A stretch of DNA of 64,000 nt from positions 58,548,701 through 58,612,700 of the forward strand of contig CP154954.1 in assembly GCA_039621445.1 (NCBI GenBank). The letters run 5' to 3'. The notes below the pieces were generated by a model. That model was not told where the DNA came from. It saw only the letters and a list, made by a program, of their open reading frames with translations, and did not search any database. A program made the translations under genes and the position numbers. The stretch is from Euglena gracilis. Its lineage: Eukaryota > Euglenida > Euglenophyceae > Euglenales. Shown in pieces: positions 25,106 through 38,302 of the stretch (the stretch's first letter is position 1; each line of letters starts with the position of its first letter).

Positions 25106-28100
25106 CCGCTGCCTGGGAGGCGGAGCGAAAAGGCCGGGCCAGCAGCTCACCCAACCCAACCCGGGCGACGGTCTGCGTGGTGGGCTGCGCACCACACAGA
25201 CCGCCGGGCAGGGCTGGGTTGGGTGAGCTGCCGGCCTAGCCTTTTGCTCCACCGCAACAGCAGAGCACAATGAACACTGAAATGACCAGGGCCTTCTGGG
25301 TTGGACCCCTTCCGACTTTGTGTTGGGGGAGTTGGATGGTGGGGAGCAGGTGATTGGGGGGATGTGGGCAAACTGGGAGGATCGTCGAGGAAGAAAGTTC
25401 CTCTCCCCCTGCAAAAAAAACGTTGGACTGATCCTTTCTTTTGGGCAACCTCCCTGGACCATGCACAAATCCATTTGGCCATTTCTCTCCAAACACCCCT
25501 CTCTAACGTGGCTTCAAACACGAAACAGCATTTGTTAATGTTGTGTTGGGGTGGCAGGGGTGGTGTCCAGCCTGGGGCTGAGTCTACCGCAAGATTTGTG
25601 GGGTCGGTTTCTCGGGGTACCCGTGGACAGGTGCTTGCTCAGGCACGCCAAATCCCCCCCCCCCCGGGGTTTGTCAAGTTTAGCCAGGCCAGGTCAGGTG
25701 GGTGCGCACCGCAGAGTCCTCCCCCCATCCCTCCCCCTCCCCCGCATCCGACTCCCCTGCAAAGGGGTTGATGCTGGTGCTTGTGCCGGCCCCGGGAGCT
25801 GTGTTCCAGTCATGGATTTCTGGACGTCTGCGGGATTCTCCCAGGCAGTGAATGTCCCTGAGTCGGGGACAGGTTTGGTCCCACAATGCGGTCACCCAGT
25901 GGTTTGGTCTACCGAAAATGACTGACCCCCGCAGATTTTGGCAGGGTCCGGCCCACTCGAAGGTTCCCTGTTCTTCCCAACTTAGAAGACCCCTTTGGAG
26001 GGGGAGTTAATGTGATTGTTGTTTTTTTGAAAATATTTTGGCAAAGAATTTACATGTTTTCAGAACCGGCGTACTCCTAAAATTAAGTCAAAATACATAT
26101 CACAATATACTTGCATAATGGTGACACACCCTGGACCACCCCCACTTGGCCTTCCATCAAATTTCTGCGGAGGGTGATCAAGTAAGCCCATGCTTCCAAT
26201 GCTCCGACGGCGTCACCAGTGTCATCCTCGACGACAGCCAAGGGGGGCTCGGCCTGACCAATTTTCTTCCTTTCGCAGCAACCTTTTCATTCCCCTTATT
26301 TCCCCCCAAAGGAATCAGTGTTCATTGTGGGGGGGGAGCAGTTTGGGGCCCGGAAGGCAGGGGGGGGAAAAATTGATATCCGCAATTTTTCCGCAATTTC
26401 CGCAATTTTCCGCAATTTCCGCAATTTTCCGCAATTTCCGCAATTTTTCCGCAATTTCCGCAATTTTTCCGCATTTTTTTCGCATTTTTTTCCGCAGAAT
26501 TTTTTTCCCACCACCGAAGATGGAAGATGCAATGAGTTCAAGCCATTCTTCAAATGGATCAACAGGTGTGCTATTGTGTTTTGTTGTTTTTTTCCCCAGT
26601 TTACCAATTTTTCTCACAGGTGCACCACTGGTTACAGAATTGGGTGCGTCCCACCTGTGCAAAGAACATCAAGCGTGTTGATTTGTGCTCGCCTGCATCG
26701 ACGTGGGTGTTGCGGTGTTCTAAACCTCACAATTGAAAATTTTCTAAGTCCCCTCAGACAGAAATGTGTATACCCGATATCAATTTTTCCGCAATTTTTC
26801 CGCAATTTCCGCAATTTTTCCGCAATTTTTCCGCAATTTTTCCGAAGGCCCCGTATTATTCCCCCCCCCAGCGGAAGGGAGGGATGCTGTGTTTTGAACG
26901 GCCAAAGACGGAAGGCATCTTTGGAATCACTATTCAATTCATGTCATTGCCAATTTTTGTTCGTCTTCGTAATCATTCTCTGCATTTGGCTTTTCCATTC
27001 CAAATTTTTTCCCACCAAGCAGTTTGTTGCAATTTCCCAATTTTTCATCCTCCATTTTCCCCTGTTTTTCCTGTTTTTTATTTTTTGGAATGTTCAGTCA
27101 ATTATTGTCCCATTTCCGCGTTTTTGTTTTTTGCCCGTTGTTTTTGTCTGTCAAGTTTCAATGCATTAACCTGTCACAAAAGAATTTTTCCCCAGGTTTT
27201 TCCAATTCTTTCCTTCATCTTCTGTTAACCTGTATGATTCAATTGTAATTATGACAAATTTTTTAAATTGTCATATTTTCAGTCCAAATTCAGTATATAA
27301 GTTGTCAGGGATTACCCACCTGTCATATAGTTGTCTTTATCAGTCTGATCCTTTTCCTTTCCGTGTGCCTCATCCCACCCTTCCATGGGCCCAGAAGTGG
27401 TGGCGCTTTCGTCTTTCCACTGTCGTTGGCATTTCGGCGTCGGCACATGTTTTGTGTGTTTCCCATTTTCTCTCAGCGAAAGCCACCAAATGCGGTGTGT
27501 GTGTGCCAGACAAGCATTAGTATACCACACTCGAAGGCAGGGACGCCTGTGCTGCAATCGTCCCGAACCTCCCTTGCCGGCCCCTCTGATCCGTGTTTTG
27601 AGCCCACCGAGGCCGCTGTCCTGGACAGGGGGTTTCTTGCCCCGGGGGGGGGGGGGGGGCTACCCCCAAGCCGAATGGCAATCAACCTCTCACCCCCCTT
27701 CCCGGTGTCCCGGGTGCCAGTGTGGTTTTGGTTTCCAGAAGGAATCCCCTGGGCCTGGAATATGCCCAGTGCCCCGGCCTTGGCTTCCCATGGCCTTGCA
27801 GTGCTTCCCCTGGCCGGGTGGTGGTGTTTGCCACGAAAGTCCAAAGATGACAGAACGGACGGCGGAAATGACCAAACAGCACGGGAGGCAGCCGTTGGTT
27901 GCCAGGGTGGTTGGCCACAGTAACTGTTCCACTGAGCACCTTCACCGCTCTTCCTGAACTGCAAACCCCCTTCAACCCGGCATATGATAGATATATTGTA
28001 ATATTACAATTTTATAACCTACACATTAAGAAAGTCAATAAAAGAATTGATATTGTACAGTTCCAAATATTATTATATCATGATCAAATATTATTACATA

Positions 28101-28680
28101 CATATCATGATCAAATATTATTATATATCATGATTTAAAGTAGTTACAAAATAAATCCACATAATGAAAAAAAAACTTTTTAAATAATGAATGTCCATTG
28201 TAACCAACGGCTTTGAGCTGCTGGCTGGCTGGACCCGGGGGGGGGGGGGGTAGGGTCTCCTCCGGCTTAAGAAAGCCCCGGATCTGGCCTCATGGAAGGC
28301 CTCGCCCCCCCCCCCCGGCCCAAGGGGAAGGGGGTTCAGGCAGCAGGGGGCAGCCAGAGCAGGCATGCACCCGTGGAGGCCGCACACAGACGTACAAGTG
28401 CAAACCAGCAGGGGCTCCCCCCGCGCGCCAGGCCCAGGCAGCGCCCCCAGGAGGGACCCCTCCCCAGCACAGGGCGGACTCCCAGCCACCCACCCAACCA
28501 ACAGGAACTGGAGACCCAACTCCAACACCCGCCACAGATGAGAACGAGAACAAAGCAACAACAAAACAACAACGATCAACATCGCCAGCCAAAAACAAGT
28601 TAAATGGGATTTCATATTCCATCGTTTCCAAACCATGTGCATTATTATGCTCAGCATATGGATGTTGTTGTTGTTGATGT
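25106..28680. other. Gene-poor repeat region
   Basis: No exon was recognised. Contents include C/G tracts near 25660 and 27640-27660, the CCGCAATTTT arrays listed separately, T-rich DNA at 26950-27260, AT-rich DNA with ATATCATGATCAAATATTAT repeats at 27985-28140, and CAACAA-rich DNA at 28550-28590. Confidence 0.5.
26378..26855. repeat. Paired CCGCAATTTT tandem arrays
   Basis: Arrays of CCGCAATTTT/CCGCAATTTC lie at about 26386-26505 and 26788-26850, both in direct orientation, with GATATC next to their outer or inner edge (near 26376 and 26778). This layout, 10-bp direct arrays bracketing unique DNA, resembles the subterminal arrays of the two hAT elements, but no TIR/TSD pair was found. Confidence 0.6.
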
Positions 28681-28686
28681 TGTTGG

Positions 28687-28973
28687 GTGCCGACCAGGCT
28701 TCTTTTTAAGTCAGCAGACCCCCCACCCCCGGGGGGAGGGGGGGTGGGTGGGTGGGCCCGGGCCGGCCCCCCCCCGGGGGGGGGGGGGTCCGCGCCGGAG
28801 GCGCTGGGTATACCTTTTCGGCGCGAGGCGCCGAAAATTTTTGAAAATTGCCTTTAACGGGCCCGATTTTGGGGGGTCCCCCCCCCCGGGGGGGTCCCGC
28901 GCCACCCTGGGTGGGTGGGGGGGGACCCCCCCCTCCCCCCCCCGGGGGTCTTAAAAAGAAGCCTGGTGCCGAC
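28687..28973. mobile_element. hAT-like MITE, CAGGCTTC family, copy 2
   Basis: Element 28695-28965 (271 bp) has perfect 16-bp TIRs CAGGCTTCTTTTTAAG / CTTAAAAAGAAGCCTG and perfect 8-bp TSDs GTGCCGAC (28687-28694, 28966-28973). The interior is G/C-tract rich with a core TTTTCGGCGCGAGGCGCCG followed by AAAATTTTTGAAAATTGCC, shared with the copy at 50640. Confidence 0.92.
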
Positions 28974-29039
28974 TGCCCATGCTTTCCCGGCGCGGATGGT
29001 CGAGGACGCCAGCCGGTGAATTGTTTGGGTCGCCTCCCC

Positions 29040-29639
29040 AAGCCAAGGCCGAGTGGGGGCTCGGCATGGACCCCGAGCAGGACGCCGACCTCCTGTGGAT
29101 CGCCCGGGAGGGCATCAAGGCGCCGCTGCCGGAGCACTGGCGGCCCTGCCGGACCACTGCTGGGGAAGTGTACTTCTTCAACTTCGCCACCGGCGAGTCC
29201 ATGTGGGACCAGCCAGGGGGGTCTGGCGCACCATATTCATACCATATTGTTTTTGGATCCAAATGAGAAATTGGCATCTTTTTTGAGTCGAGAATACAAA
29301 ATTAATTTGGAGTTTCTCATTTTTTGTGTGTGTTTCTATTCTTACCTCCCCCCCCCCTGTCCTAGCACGGCTGGTCTGTGTCAACCGCATTTTTCCCATA
29401 CCCAAAATGCCATTTTCTTTGTGGTTTCGTGCACATGGCACGGCGTGTCCATGACAATCGCATTTCCCCGCATTTTGGCGTGTCCAGGACACCAGGGGGG
29501 GGGGTAAGCTAATTGGCTGAATTTCTTGGTGACCGCCAGAGTATCACCCCCAGTTAGAGGACGTTACAGTCGGCGCCCTTGGGACCATCCGATGGATCAG
29601 CAGTACCGGCGGATGCTCCAGAAGGAGAAGGAGGCCCGC
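29040..29639 (+). CDS. CEP164-type WW-domain gene fragment, copy 2
   Basis: The exon from about 29040 to 29206 encodes LGMDPEQDADLLWIAREG, then IKAPLPEHWRPCR and GEVYFFNFATGESMW without interruption. The next exon, 29583-29639, encodes DHPMDQQYRRMLQKEKEARH. Joining them gives MW|DHPMD, the expected WW end. At the nucleotide level the WW block is very close to copy 1, so the two are a recent or gene-converted duplication. The upstream exon (Tyr-x-Pro-Thr helix) was not found for this copy and the 5-prime edge is not resolved. Downstream exons, if any, were not recognised, so this may be a truncated duplicate. The intron 29207-29582 starts GAC-CAG. Flanking 8-mers TGTGGGAC and CTTGGGAC agree at 6 of 8. 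Confidence 0.72.
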
Positions 29640-31582
29640 CACCAGCAAACCCATTTGGCGATTCTTGCCCAGCACAGGCCATTTTACTTTTGGGCTTCGC
29701 CGACGCCAGAAATGGCTCAATTGCAAGGCATCTGGTGATGCCAAGCCGAAATAAGAGTGGAAGTCCTGAGGGAAGTGACGTTTGCTCTTGTGGGGTGAAA
29801 TCCATGCAGAGCACACTGTCGCACTTCCCAGCCCAACAATGTCAAGGATGAAGGGGTGACCTTGGAATGGTGATGGAATGAAGGAATGGTGGAGACGTGT
29901 CAGGTATTTCAGGGGTTTAACTCGACCTCTCCCTCACGTCCAATTTCTCTCCGGCGTTGATGTCTGGATGTGTCCCATCACTCATTCACACACGTCACAT
30001 TCAGGCCCACGCGCGCACAAGCCCAACCCCTGACTGGATGGCCTGGACCCGCTTCCGTTCCCCCAATAATGTCCGGCCCTCTGTTTTCTCGGGGGCCGCG
30101 ACAGAATCATTCGTTCGTCTCCCTTAAGGCACCCAAAATTTCTGACCACCTCCCTCAATTGCGTGTTTTTGCGTTTGCGTCTTTTTTTTTTGGCGAGCAC
30201 CGCTTGTGTCGCCGTCGCCCCTCCTCCCCCGCTACACCTCCTGGACAGGGCCATGCACCCTTGGGGGGGGGGGAGTGCCTGGGCTATACGGCTTGACAGT
30301 TCAGAGGGGTGCAGTTGATTTTTAATAGTTTTCCTTTATTTTTTTTCGATCCCACGGCTTCCATGATGTGTAGAACTGGTATGCACGCCGTGTTCCTGCT
30401 GAAGGTTTGGGGTGTCTGCCGCATGCAGCCCTTGCGCTTCGCATCACCAGGACCCGCATTCTCTTGGGAATCTGAGACACGGCGAGAAGGGGTGTGACCT
30501 CGGGATGTGCAGGCTGCATTTTTCTGCAATGCTGCTGTTTCTGCTGCTGCTGCTGCTGCAGGTGGTGTTCCGTTCGAGTGATTTGCATCGGCGTCAACCA
30601 ACGTCGATGGGTGTCGGGGGACACCCAGCACCGCCCTGAGCCCTGCCCTTGCCACAAGGTTGGCATGGGCTTCCCTCCAACAGAGTGGCCATTGCCCACA
30701 CGCAGTCTCTCCTCTCGCAGACGTCCCTCGTGTGCCCTCCCCCAATGCTGCGGCCCGTTGGGCGATGGTGTTATGAAGTTCAGTTGATTCCAGGCCATGT
30801 GCATGTCTATGCGCATCTGCATTTAGCTGAATGTTTGACATTCGGACCCGCACCCCTGCATCCACACATGTATGGTGAAAAAAAAACATATATACACATA
30901 TGCTGATGTGTACTAACAATGGGTGGATGGAGTTACATGTGCTCATGCAGGTTGCCGGGGTGGATCTTTTTGTTCCCGGGCCATCTGTGGCATTTGTGGC
31001 CCCACTTTGTGCTGCTGGATCATGCGGCCGTACATTGTCGGCCCTTTTGCCCTTCTTCTGGAAGTCTTACCCTCCCTCATCCCTGCCCCCCACCTTGCCC
31101 CTCGGCCCCTTTCTGTGGCCCCCCCATCCTCCATTTGAGACCTCCGGGTCCGCCCATCCCTGAACCCCCAGTGGATTGGCACGGAGTCTGCTGGCCATCC
31201 CACCCGCAGAGCGAGCACACGAGGGCAAGAGAGAGAAGGGCCCCCCCCCTTGGACACCGGGGGGGGCTTCCATGTGCGTCCATCCCGTCTATCCATCCGG
31301 AGTGATCCCGAGGCGTTCGGTTTCGACTTTTGTTTCTTTGTTTGTTTGTACGTTCAAGGTGAATTCACAAAGCTCCCAAAAGCTGCATCAAATTCGGCAA
31401 ACGGGGTTCGATTCAGGGAGGCCGTCAGATCAGAAGGGCCACCCCTCAGGGAGGGTCTCTTCTGACCAGGAAGCGACCCCCCCCATCGATTAACTTCCGC
31501 CCCCCCCCCCCAGCCGCCAGGTTGCCGTGCCCAGGGCAGCTGAATGGCAACCAACTTTCTACCTTGCAGGGCGCCCCCCCCC

Positions 31583-31712
31583 CCCTAGTCGTACGACCAT
31601 CCCTCATTTACGACCACCCCCCGGTCACAGGTTGCAGGTCATGGGGGTGTTATGACCACCCCCCCCCCCCGGTTACAGGTTGCAGGAACCCGGTCATACG
31701 ACTAGGGGGGGG
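31583..31712. mobile_element. CTAGTCGTACGACC element, copy 1
   Basis: It begins CCCCCTAGTCGTACGACC and ends GGTCATACGACTAGGGGG, an inverted repeat. Inside, the units TCACAGGTTGCAGG and GGGGGTGTTATGACCACC repeat. A longer relative is at 41095-41350. Confidence 0.7.
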
Positions 31713-33194
31713 GGGGGTAGGTTAAATGAGGACTCAGGATTTGAAAAACAAATTTGTGCGGTTTGCTGTCTTTTTTTTGTTTTTCCCAGATTCCCAGTCA
31801 GTAGGGGATCCCCAACCTAGGGTACTAAGTGAGTGTTGGTTTTGAACAGTGGGAGGACCCCCACTGGGGGGAGGGGGGTCCGACCTCGGGGGAATGCTTT
31901 GGTATTTGTCAAACAATTGATTTAAATTCATCCGAGAATTGCTTCAGTTTTCGGTTACATACCCATTCAGCAGTAACAGGAGCAACCCCAGGCTGGCATC
32001 CAGAATTCGGCGGAAGACTGGTGCCTTGCAAAGGATTTCTACATCAAATTATTTCACCAAAAATTTAAACATTGACAACATTTTTTTCTGCCCAAAGGAA
32101 ACACCCAACAGATTTTGATATGTTTTTTTAGACTGGATGGCGATTATCATTTTTTTTTTGCAGCACCCCTGCCTCCATTGTGGGGTACCCCCCCCAAAGC
32201 TGGTTCCTAAGCCTTGTAATGGGAGATCTGGCAGCTTTTCAAAGAAAAAAAAACTCCAAATTGATTATTTATTGTTTTTCCAAAGTGCATTGCCCTTGAT
32301 TTGAATTTGGAACACAGTATCTCAGATTGCAGAAGGAGGAGAGACTGCTTCGTTTTTTTAAAAAATAAGACAAGCTTTTAGTCTTTGTAACATGTTGATC
32401 GAGGATTAGAAGATGCGAACTGATGGCGCCGTTGTTGACATTGTCAGAGTCATCCCAGACAGAAGGTGCAAAATAGCGCTAGTTCGCTCAATTCACCAGA
32501 TGCCCTCCAGTGTGGTGAGCATTTGAGATTTTGCCCAGTTTTTTTTGCAATTTTTTTTCAGATATTATTTTATTTATTTATTTTGAAATGCGCAACACGA
32601 AACAGAAAATGCCAGGTTTAAGTTGTGTGCACATGATTCATCGCGAAAGCCAGACTCCAGGAATCTTTACCCACAATCCCTGCAAATGATTAATATTGAT
32701 TCACTGCAGCACAGCACCACACACAATACACGTCTAAACACACACACACGCACGCACGCACGCACACACGCACGCACACACAAGAGTACAAAACAAACTG
32801 AAACACGAACGCATGCACAGCACATCAACCAGCCGAACGTTGGCTCTCATCTTGTTCGTTCTTTTCCCTTCCCTGACACATTCTCCAGCGTGCCCATTGC
32901 CCAGTGGAACGTATCCATCGGACGAACTCTTAAGCCCACACACCCCCAGCAGCTCCCAGCCGGGCTGCGGACCCCCCCCCGGGGTCGAGTAGTTACAAAG
33001 TTTTTGCAGCCCAGTGAAGCCGTTCTGGACCAAAAGAATTTTTGGCACAAAGCAGCGAAAGTTTTTGTGGGGAAAAAGAACAATCAAAAGGGCCAAAAGT
33101 GGCCTTGCATGTTTTTTGGTTTTCACCTAAAAAAATTGGCTGAAAAATGCATGGATTTGGGATTTTCTCCCTGCTTTCAGGTGCATACTACCCC

Positions 33195-33565
33195 CCCCCC
33201 CCTATGTCCAACGACCCCCCTATGTCCAATGACCACCCCCCCCCGGTCAGAGGACACCTTTTCTGAGGTTTGACCAAATTGTTGGTCCCGGCGGGAAGCG
33301 CCGGGACGAAAAATTTTGCCAAAATTTGGCCAAAGTGCCATTCTTGACACTTTTTGGACAACAATTTGTCAAAATTGCCCAAAATTTTCGGCGCGAAGCG
33401 CCAGAAGGGAAAATTTGGGTATTTTTGGGTGGGTAGGGACCCGGGTACCCACCAACTTTCTTTTGACCCCATGTCCAACGACCACCCCCCCCGGTCAGAG
33501 GACACCTTTTTGGTCACTACCCTATGTCCAACTACCACCCCCCCCCCGGTCAGAGGACAGTAATA
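33195..33565. repeat. TATGTCCAACGACCACC repeat cluster
   Basis: Four copies of TATGTCCAAYGACCACCCC lead into CCGGTCAGAGGACA. Between them lie two GGCGCGAAGCGCC-like hairpin cores, near 33290 and 33391, followed by AAAATTT. Confidence 0.65.
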
Positions 33566-34004
33566 CAGTTGTTGCGCAGTAATACAGTTGATTTATCCTC
33601 TCACTGGGAATATTTCCCAGCATGATTTTTTTTTCGCTTTTCAGAAATACATGCATAATTGGGTGTCATATGCCATTCCTCTGAAATGAATTCCACCCCT
33701 TTCACAGAACAGGAGTAAGATTTCGCAGTCCCATAATTTAAAAAAAAAGAACTTTTTTGCAACCCCTTTGCTAGACACTTCATTTGCATCCCTTGAAATG
33801 CTGCACAAAGATCACTGGTTCTGGTATATGAAATCAAAACCCCAGATACGTCACTGCAGTTGAGGATTTAAGCCATTTTTGGTTGGTTAAAAAGGCCTCT
33901 GTTCGACCCCTTTTCCAGAGCGTCCTTTGTTTTGGGTGTTTATGGAGCCCTTCGTTTTTTTTTCTTTTCTGGCTTCGGTCGTACCCCCCCCCCCCGGGCC
34001 CAAC

Positions 34005-34115
34005 TGTTATGCCCAAAAACCTGTCAGGATCCCGCCCAGGAAACTGTCAGGGTTCCCGGTACCAGCCTGCCTGTCAGTATGGGAGGTTATCAGGGTTCTG
34101 TTACCGGCCAACAAC
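34005..34115. repeat. AACTGTCAGGGTCCC repeat, fragment
   Basis: Several diverged copies of AAACTGTCAGGGTTCCCGGTA and TACCGGCCAAC. The same family forms a longer array at 47125-47435 and fragments at 37420-37480 and 48195-48265. Confidence 0.65.
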
Positions 34116-34891
34116 AACCTGCATTCGCTTTCTGCATTCATTTCGGTTCCGTGGTTTTCACCAAGGCTTCCAAACGAATACAAATGAAGGAGGGAAGCAA
34201 AGACCTGAGAAGGTTTGGTTAAGACAAGTAACAAAATGCCTGTCTGTGTCTGTGTCTGTCTGTCCGTCCGTTCGTCTGTCTCTCCGTCTGTATGTGTGTG
34301 TGGCGCATCTGTTTGGTCTGTTTTTCATTCTGTTTGGCAACACGTGTGGGTTACCAATGTCTGATGTGTGAGTAAGATCTTCAGAAAAAGTACGGCGTGG
34401 TGGTTGAATGAATGCGTCCACCCGCCACCGGTTGTTGATGCATTTCCAAGATCGTGTGTTTTTCTGTTGAAGTACAGCGCTTTTCTTGGCAAGCTGTGTC
34501 GTTGGCACGACTCATAGCCATATTTTGGACGGGGGGATCAGTTGTTTATTGCCTGCCATCCACATTGTGCAAAAAGATCCAGGAATCACCCTACCCCGCC
34601 GTGAGCACCCTGGCGTTTCACTCACCCTGCTGACCCCCCCCCCCGCCGCGCGTCGCCCGAACGGCTCCGTTTCCTCCGGGCCCTTCCCATTCTGTGGGTG
34701 TTGGGCCCCCTCCCTGCTCAGCCTTAAGGCCAAGTCTGACCCATGCCACTGCTGCCCCAAGTGTCTTGTCGTGCCGCTGGGGGGGGGGGGGGTGGAGTGG
34801 GGTGGACAGACCCCTCGAGATGAGGGTGCTGGTGCTGGTGCCCAGAGCCACCAATTGGACCCCGAGTTTGGCTAGGCAAGTCGCCGGAAGA

Positions 34892-35322
<431 letters not shown>

Positions 35323-35330
<8 letters not shown>

Positions 35331-35848
35331 AAACCCCTGAATAGAAGCCCCCGGGGGCTTCTATTTGGATCGTTGGTCGAAAATCGAGAGGGGCTTCTAT
35401 TCGGGGGGGGGGGGGAATTATTTGGAAAAGTGGTTGAAACCCAGGGTCCGAGCTTTATCGAAGAAATTTCTTTGTGGGTTTTTACACATCTGACCTTTCC
35501 AAGTCATGTCAAATTTGCTTATAAAATGTTACTCTTGTGGATGCATTGGATCATTGCACGTAAACTCACCCAATTCTCATTTAACCAATGGCTGAAGGAG
35601 CCAAAGCACTTGCTGGCCGTCCCAATTGGCAGGCAATCCACGGGGAGCCTGCTATTCCCTGGGGCCCACTATTCGGGGGGGGGGGGGGCACTATTCGGAA
35701 TTTTGGTCGAAAACCGAGGGGGGGGGGGTTTTATTGGGGGGGGGGGACTATCCGGCGGAAACCAGGGGGGACCGGGGTCCGAAGCCGGTCCGGGGGCCCG
35801 GGGGAATGCCGGGGGGTGGGGGCTTCTATTCAGGGGGTTTATATGTAT
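35323..35848. mobile_element. AAACCCCTGAATAGAAGC TIR element
   Basis: Element 35331-35840 has TIRs AAACCCC(C)TGAATAGAAG at both ends (one base indel), followed inside by CCCCC. It is flanked by GTATGTAT (35323-35330) and ATATGTAT (35841-35848), an 8-bp TSD with one mismatch inside the TATG microsatellite. The interior has multiple G tracts and internal copies of GGCTTCTATTCGG. No transposase is present. Confidence 0.8.
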
Positions 35849-35948
35849 AAATATACATGTGTATGTATATACATTCAGTGGGCCAAGTAAATTTTCAGTC
35901 CCTGAAAAAATCGAGAAAAAATGATGGCACCCCACACTCCGGAGTGAA

Positions 35949-36285
35949 CCCCCCCCCCTAATAATACCCCCCGGGGTATTATTTTTCGCCCGAAGTCCCA
36001 GCCCGGGGGGGGGGGGGTATTAGGTATTATTTCCCAAAAATTTTTGAAATTTTTCGAAGTTCCGTAGGAGCAAAAATAGCGCCAAACCCCCTCTTTGGGG
36101 TCATTTTTTGTGCTTTCTCGTGAAATTTAGCATTTTTTTTTGGAGGCCGATCCAGAAAAATCGAATTTTTTTTGTAATTTGTTGTCAGAGATTGTGATTT
36201 TTACCTACATTTTCAGGTCAAAAATCCGGGCTTTTTTCCCGAAACCGGGGGGGGGGGGGGATTATTTGGGGGGGTTTACCATCCC
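35949..36285. mobile_element. AATAATACCCCCC TIR-like element
   Basis: The left border AACCCCCCCCCCTAATAATA and the right border ATTATTTGGGGGGGTTTACC are inverted. The GGTATTATTT word is repeated inside. No clear TSD was seen. Confidence 0.5.
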
Positions 36286-36870
36286 CAAGCGCCTCCCAGG
36301 GTTGAGAGCACTGGTGGAGTGGTGCTTTGATTTGATGCTGCAAGGTACCCGATGGCACCAACGTGGTATTGCAGAACAGCAGAAATACAATTTGGCAACG
36401 ACTGTTATAGATGTAAAATCTGCTGTTGCACAGGCTTGCACAAATAAACGAGGACATCCAAATGGATCACCTTCGGCGAATTGCAATGGACTTCTCACAC
36501 ACAAAACATTGGTGAAACTGGTTACCCTATCCACTGTGAACAGTCCAAGGTAACTCAATTTGAGAGCCCAGAAGGAAAAAATTACTGGGGAGCCCAGTTC
36601 AAGCTGTCAACCCCTCTCACCCCACCCAGACAGTCAATTGTGCACGGAGCAAGCCTGATTCTAGCTGAACTGCAGTGAATGCGGTTTGAGAAAACGCCGT
36701 CCTTTTCCAAAATGATGTGTCCAAAAGGTCTTCGGTGGTGCCATCGGGCACCTGTCAGCCAAAATCGCCTATCAGAGCACCCCTCCACCAGTGGTGCCAT
36801 CTTTTTTTTTTCGATTTTTTCAGGGTCTGAAAATTTACTTGGCATTTGGGTCTGAAAATTTATTTGGCTC
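36286..36870. other. Unrecognised open segments
   Basis: A + frame open over 36140-36553 (137 codons) and another over 36481-36678 (65 codons) contain ordinary amino acid composition (for example AEQQKYNLATTVIDVK) but match no family I know. They could be decayed transposon coding sequence. No host-gene context supports them. Confidence 0.3.
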
Positions 36871-37180
<310 letters not shown>

Positions 37181-38076
37181 TCTTTTGTGTATATATACGT
37201 ATGTACGTACGTACGGATATAGGTAGGTAGCCAGGTAGGTAGGTAGGTAGATAGGTAAGTAGGTATACACACAGAGATGATAAAATATATATTATATAGT
37301 ACATATAATATTATATATGTAACATATAATATATATTAGAAAAATCATATGCGTGGTGAAACATATATCATTTTGATAATGGTACAAGCTGTTACATCAT
37401 ATTCCAGCAATCCCCCTCCGGGAAAACTGTTATGCCGCCCAAGAATTTGTCTTGTCAGGTGGCAGGTTTCCAGGGGGGTGGTTGCAAGAATGAGAGGAGC
37501 AGCCCCAAACAAGGGGGAGGGCACCCGTGAAATTAGCGTGTCCGATTCCCATTAGGATTCCCATCTCCGCGGTCATCAGTGCCTGCCCCGTTGCCGGATG
37601 GTGACAGTCGCCCAACGAGGTGGGGCGGGGTGCGGGGTTGTGGTCCGTCCCCCTCCCTCCCGGCGATGGCCAGCGGTGGCATGGCCAGGGGTCCTCCAGA
37701 GGAAGTGCAACCTGAATCCTGGTCCTGGCACACAAAGGTGTTCAGCCACGGGTGCTTTGTGTTTTGTGGGGGAATCCCGGCACTGTCTGAGACCTGGATG
37801 GTGCCCAGGAGTTTGGTGTTGGGGGGATGTGGAACCCCCACTTGTTATTGGCCCTGTTGACCCGGTCCAGGGCTGAAAAGCACCCGCCCCCATCTTTGTG
37901 GGAGGGAGTAAGTCGCCTTTCCCCCCCGCCGTGCCTTCCCACACATCCCCTGACCCAACCCCTGCACCGGAGGACGGAACTGGCTCAGTTCTCGGGCCTC
38001 CAGAGAGCTGTGGACCAGTGCCAGTCGTCCAAGGGTGCCCAACATTCCTCCATTCTGCCAGGTTGGAGTGGGTCCT
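37181..38076. other. Unique and low-complexity DNA
   Basis: A GTAGGTAG-type tetranucleotide run (about 37205-37265), AT-rich ATATAATATA DNA to about 37345, then GC-rich DNA at 37560-38000 with open frames in several phases but no recognisable protein. Nothing further can be supported. Confidence 0.4.
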
Positions 38077-38302
38077 TGAACCCCCCCCCCCAAATAGCCT
38101 GGCGGGTGCCAGGTTGTTGGAACCAGCTTTTGGCCCTGCCCCCCCCCCGCCAGGCTATTTGGGCCCTTTTTTTAGCGTCGCAAAGGAACTTTGCCTAAAA
38201 AGGGGGTGCCAAGTTACCGGAACCATCCCTTTTTGTCCCTCCTCCCGCCACGTTATTCGGCCACTGCCAGGAGCAAGGGCCCCGCCAGGTTATTGGGGGG
38301 GT
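38077..38302. mobile_element. ACCTGGCGGGG family, copy 2
   Basis: The left end ACCCCCCCCCCC is followed by AAATAGCCTGGCGGG. The right end is CCCGCCAGGTTATTGGGGGG. Flanks GTCCTTGA and GTCCTTCC agree at 6 of 8 and may be a decayed TSD. Internal words match 13126-13333 in inverse orientation. Confidence 0.6.

Larger units (their letters stand above)
29640..34890. other. Gene-poor region with dispersed repeats
   Basis: No exon was recognised. It includes a short (GCT)n at about 30536-30560, a CA/GCAC run at about 32737-32785, AT-rich unique DNA at 32090-32620 and 33600-33850, and fragments of several repeat families listed separately. Confidence 0.5.
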
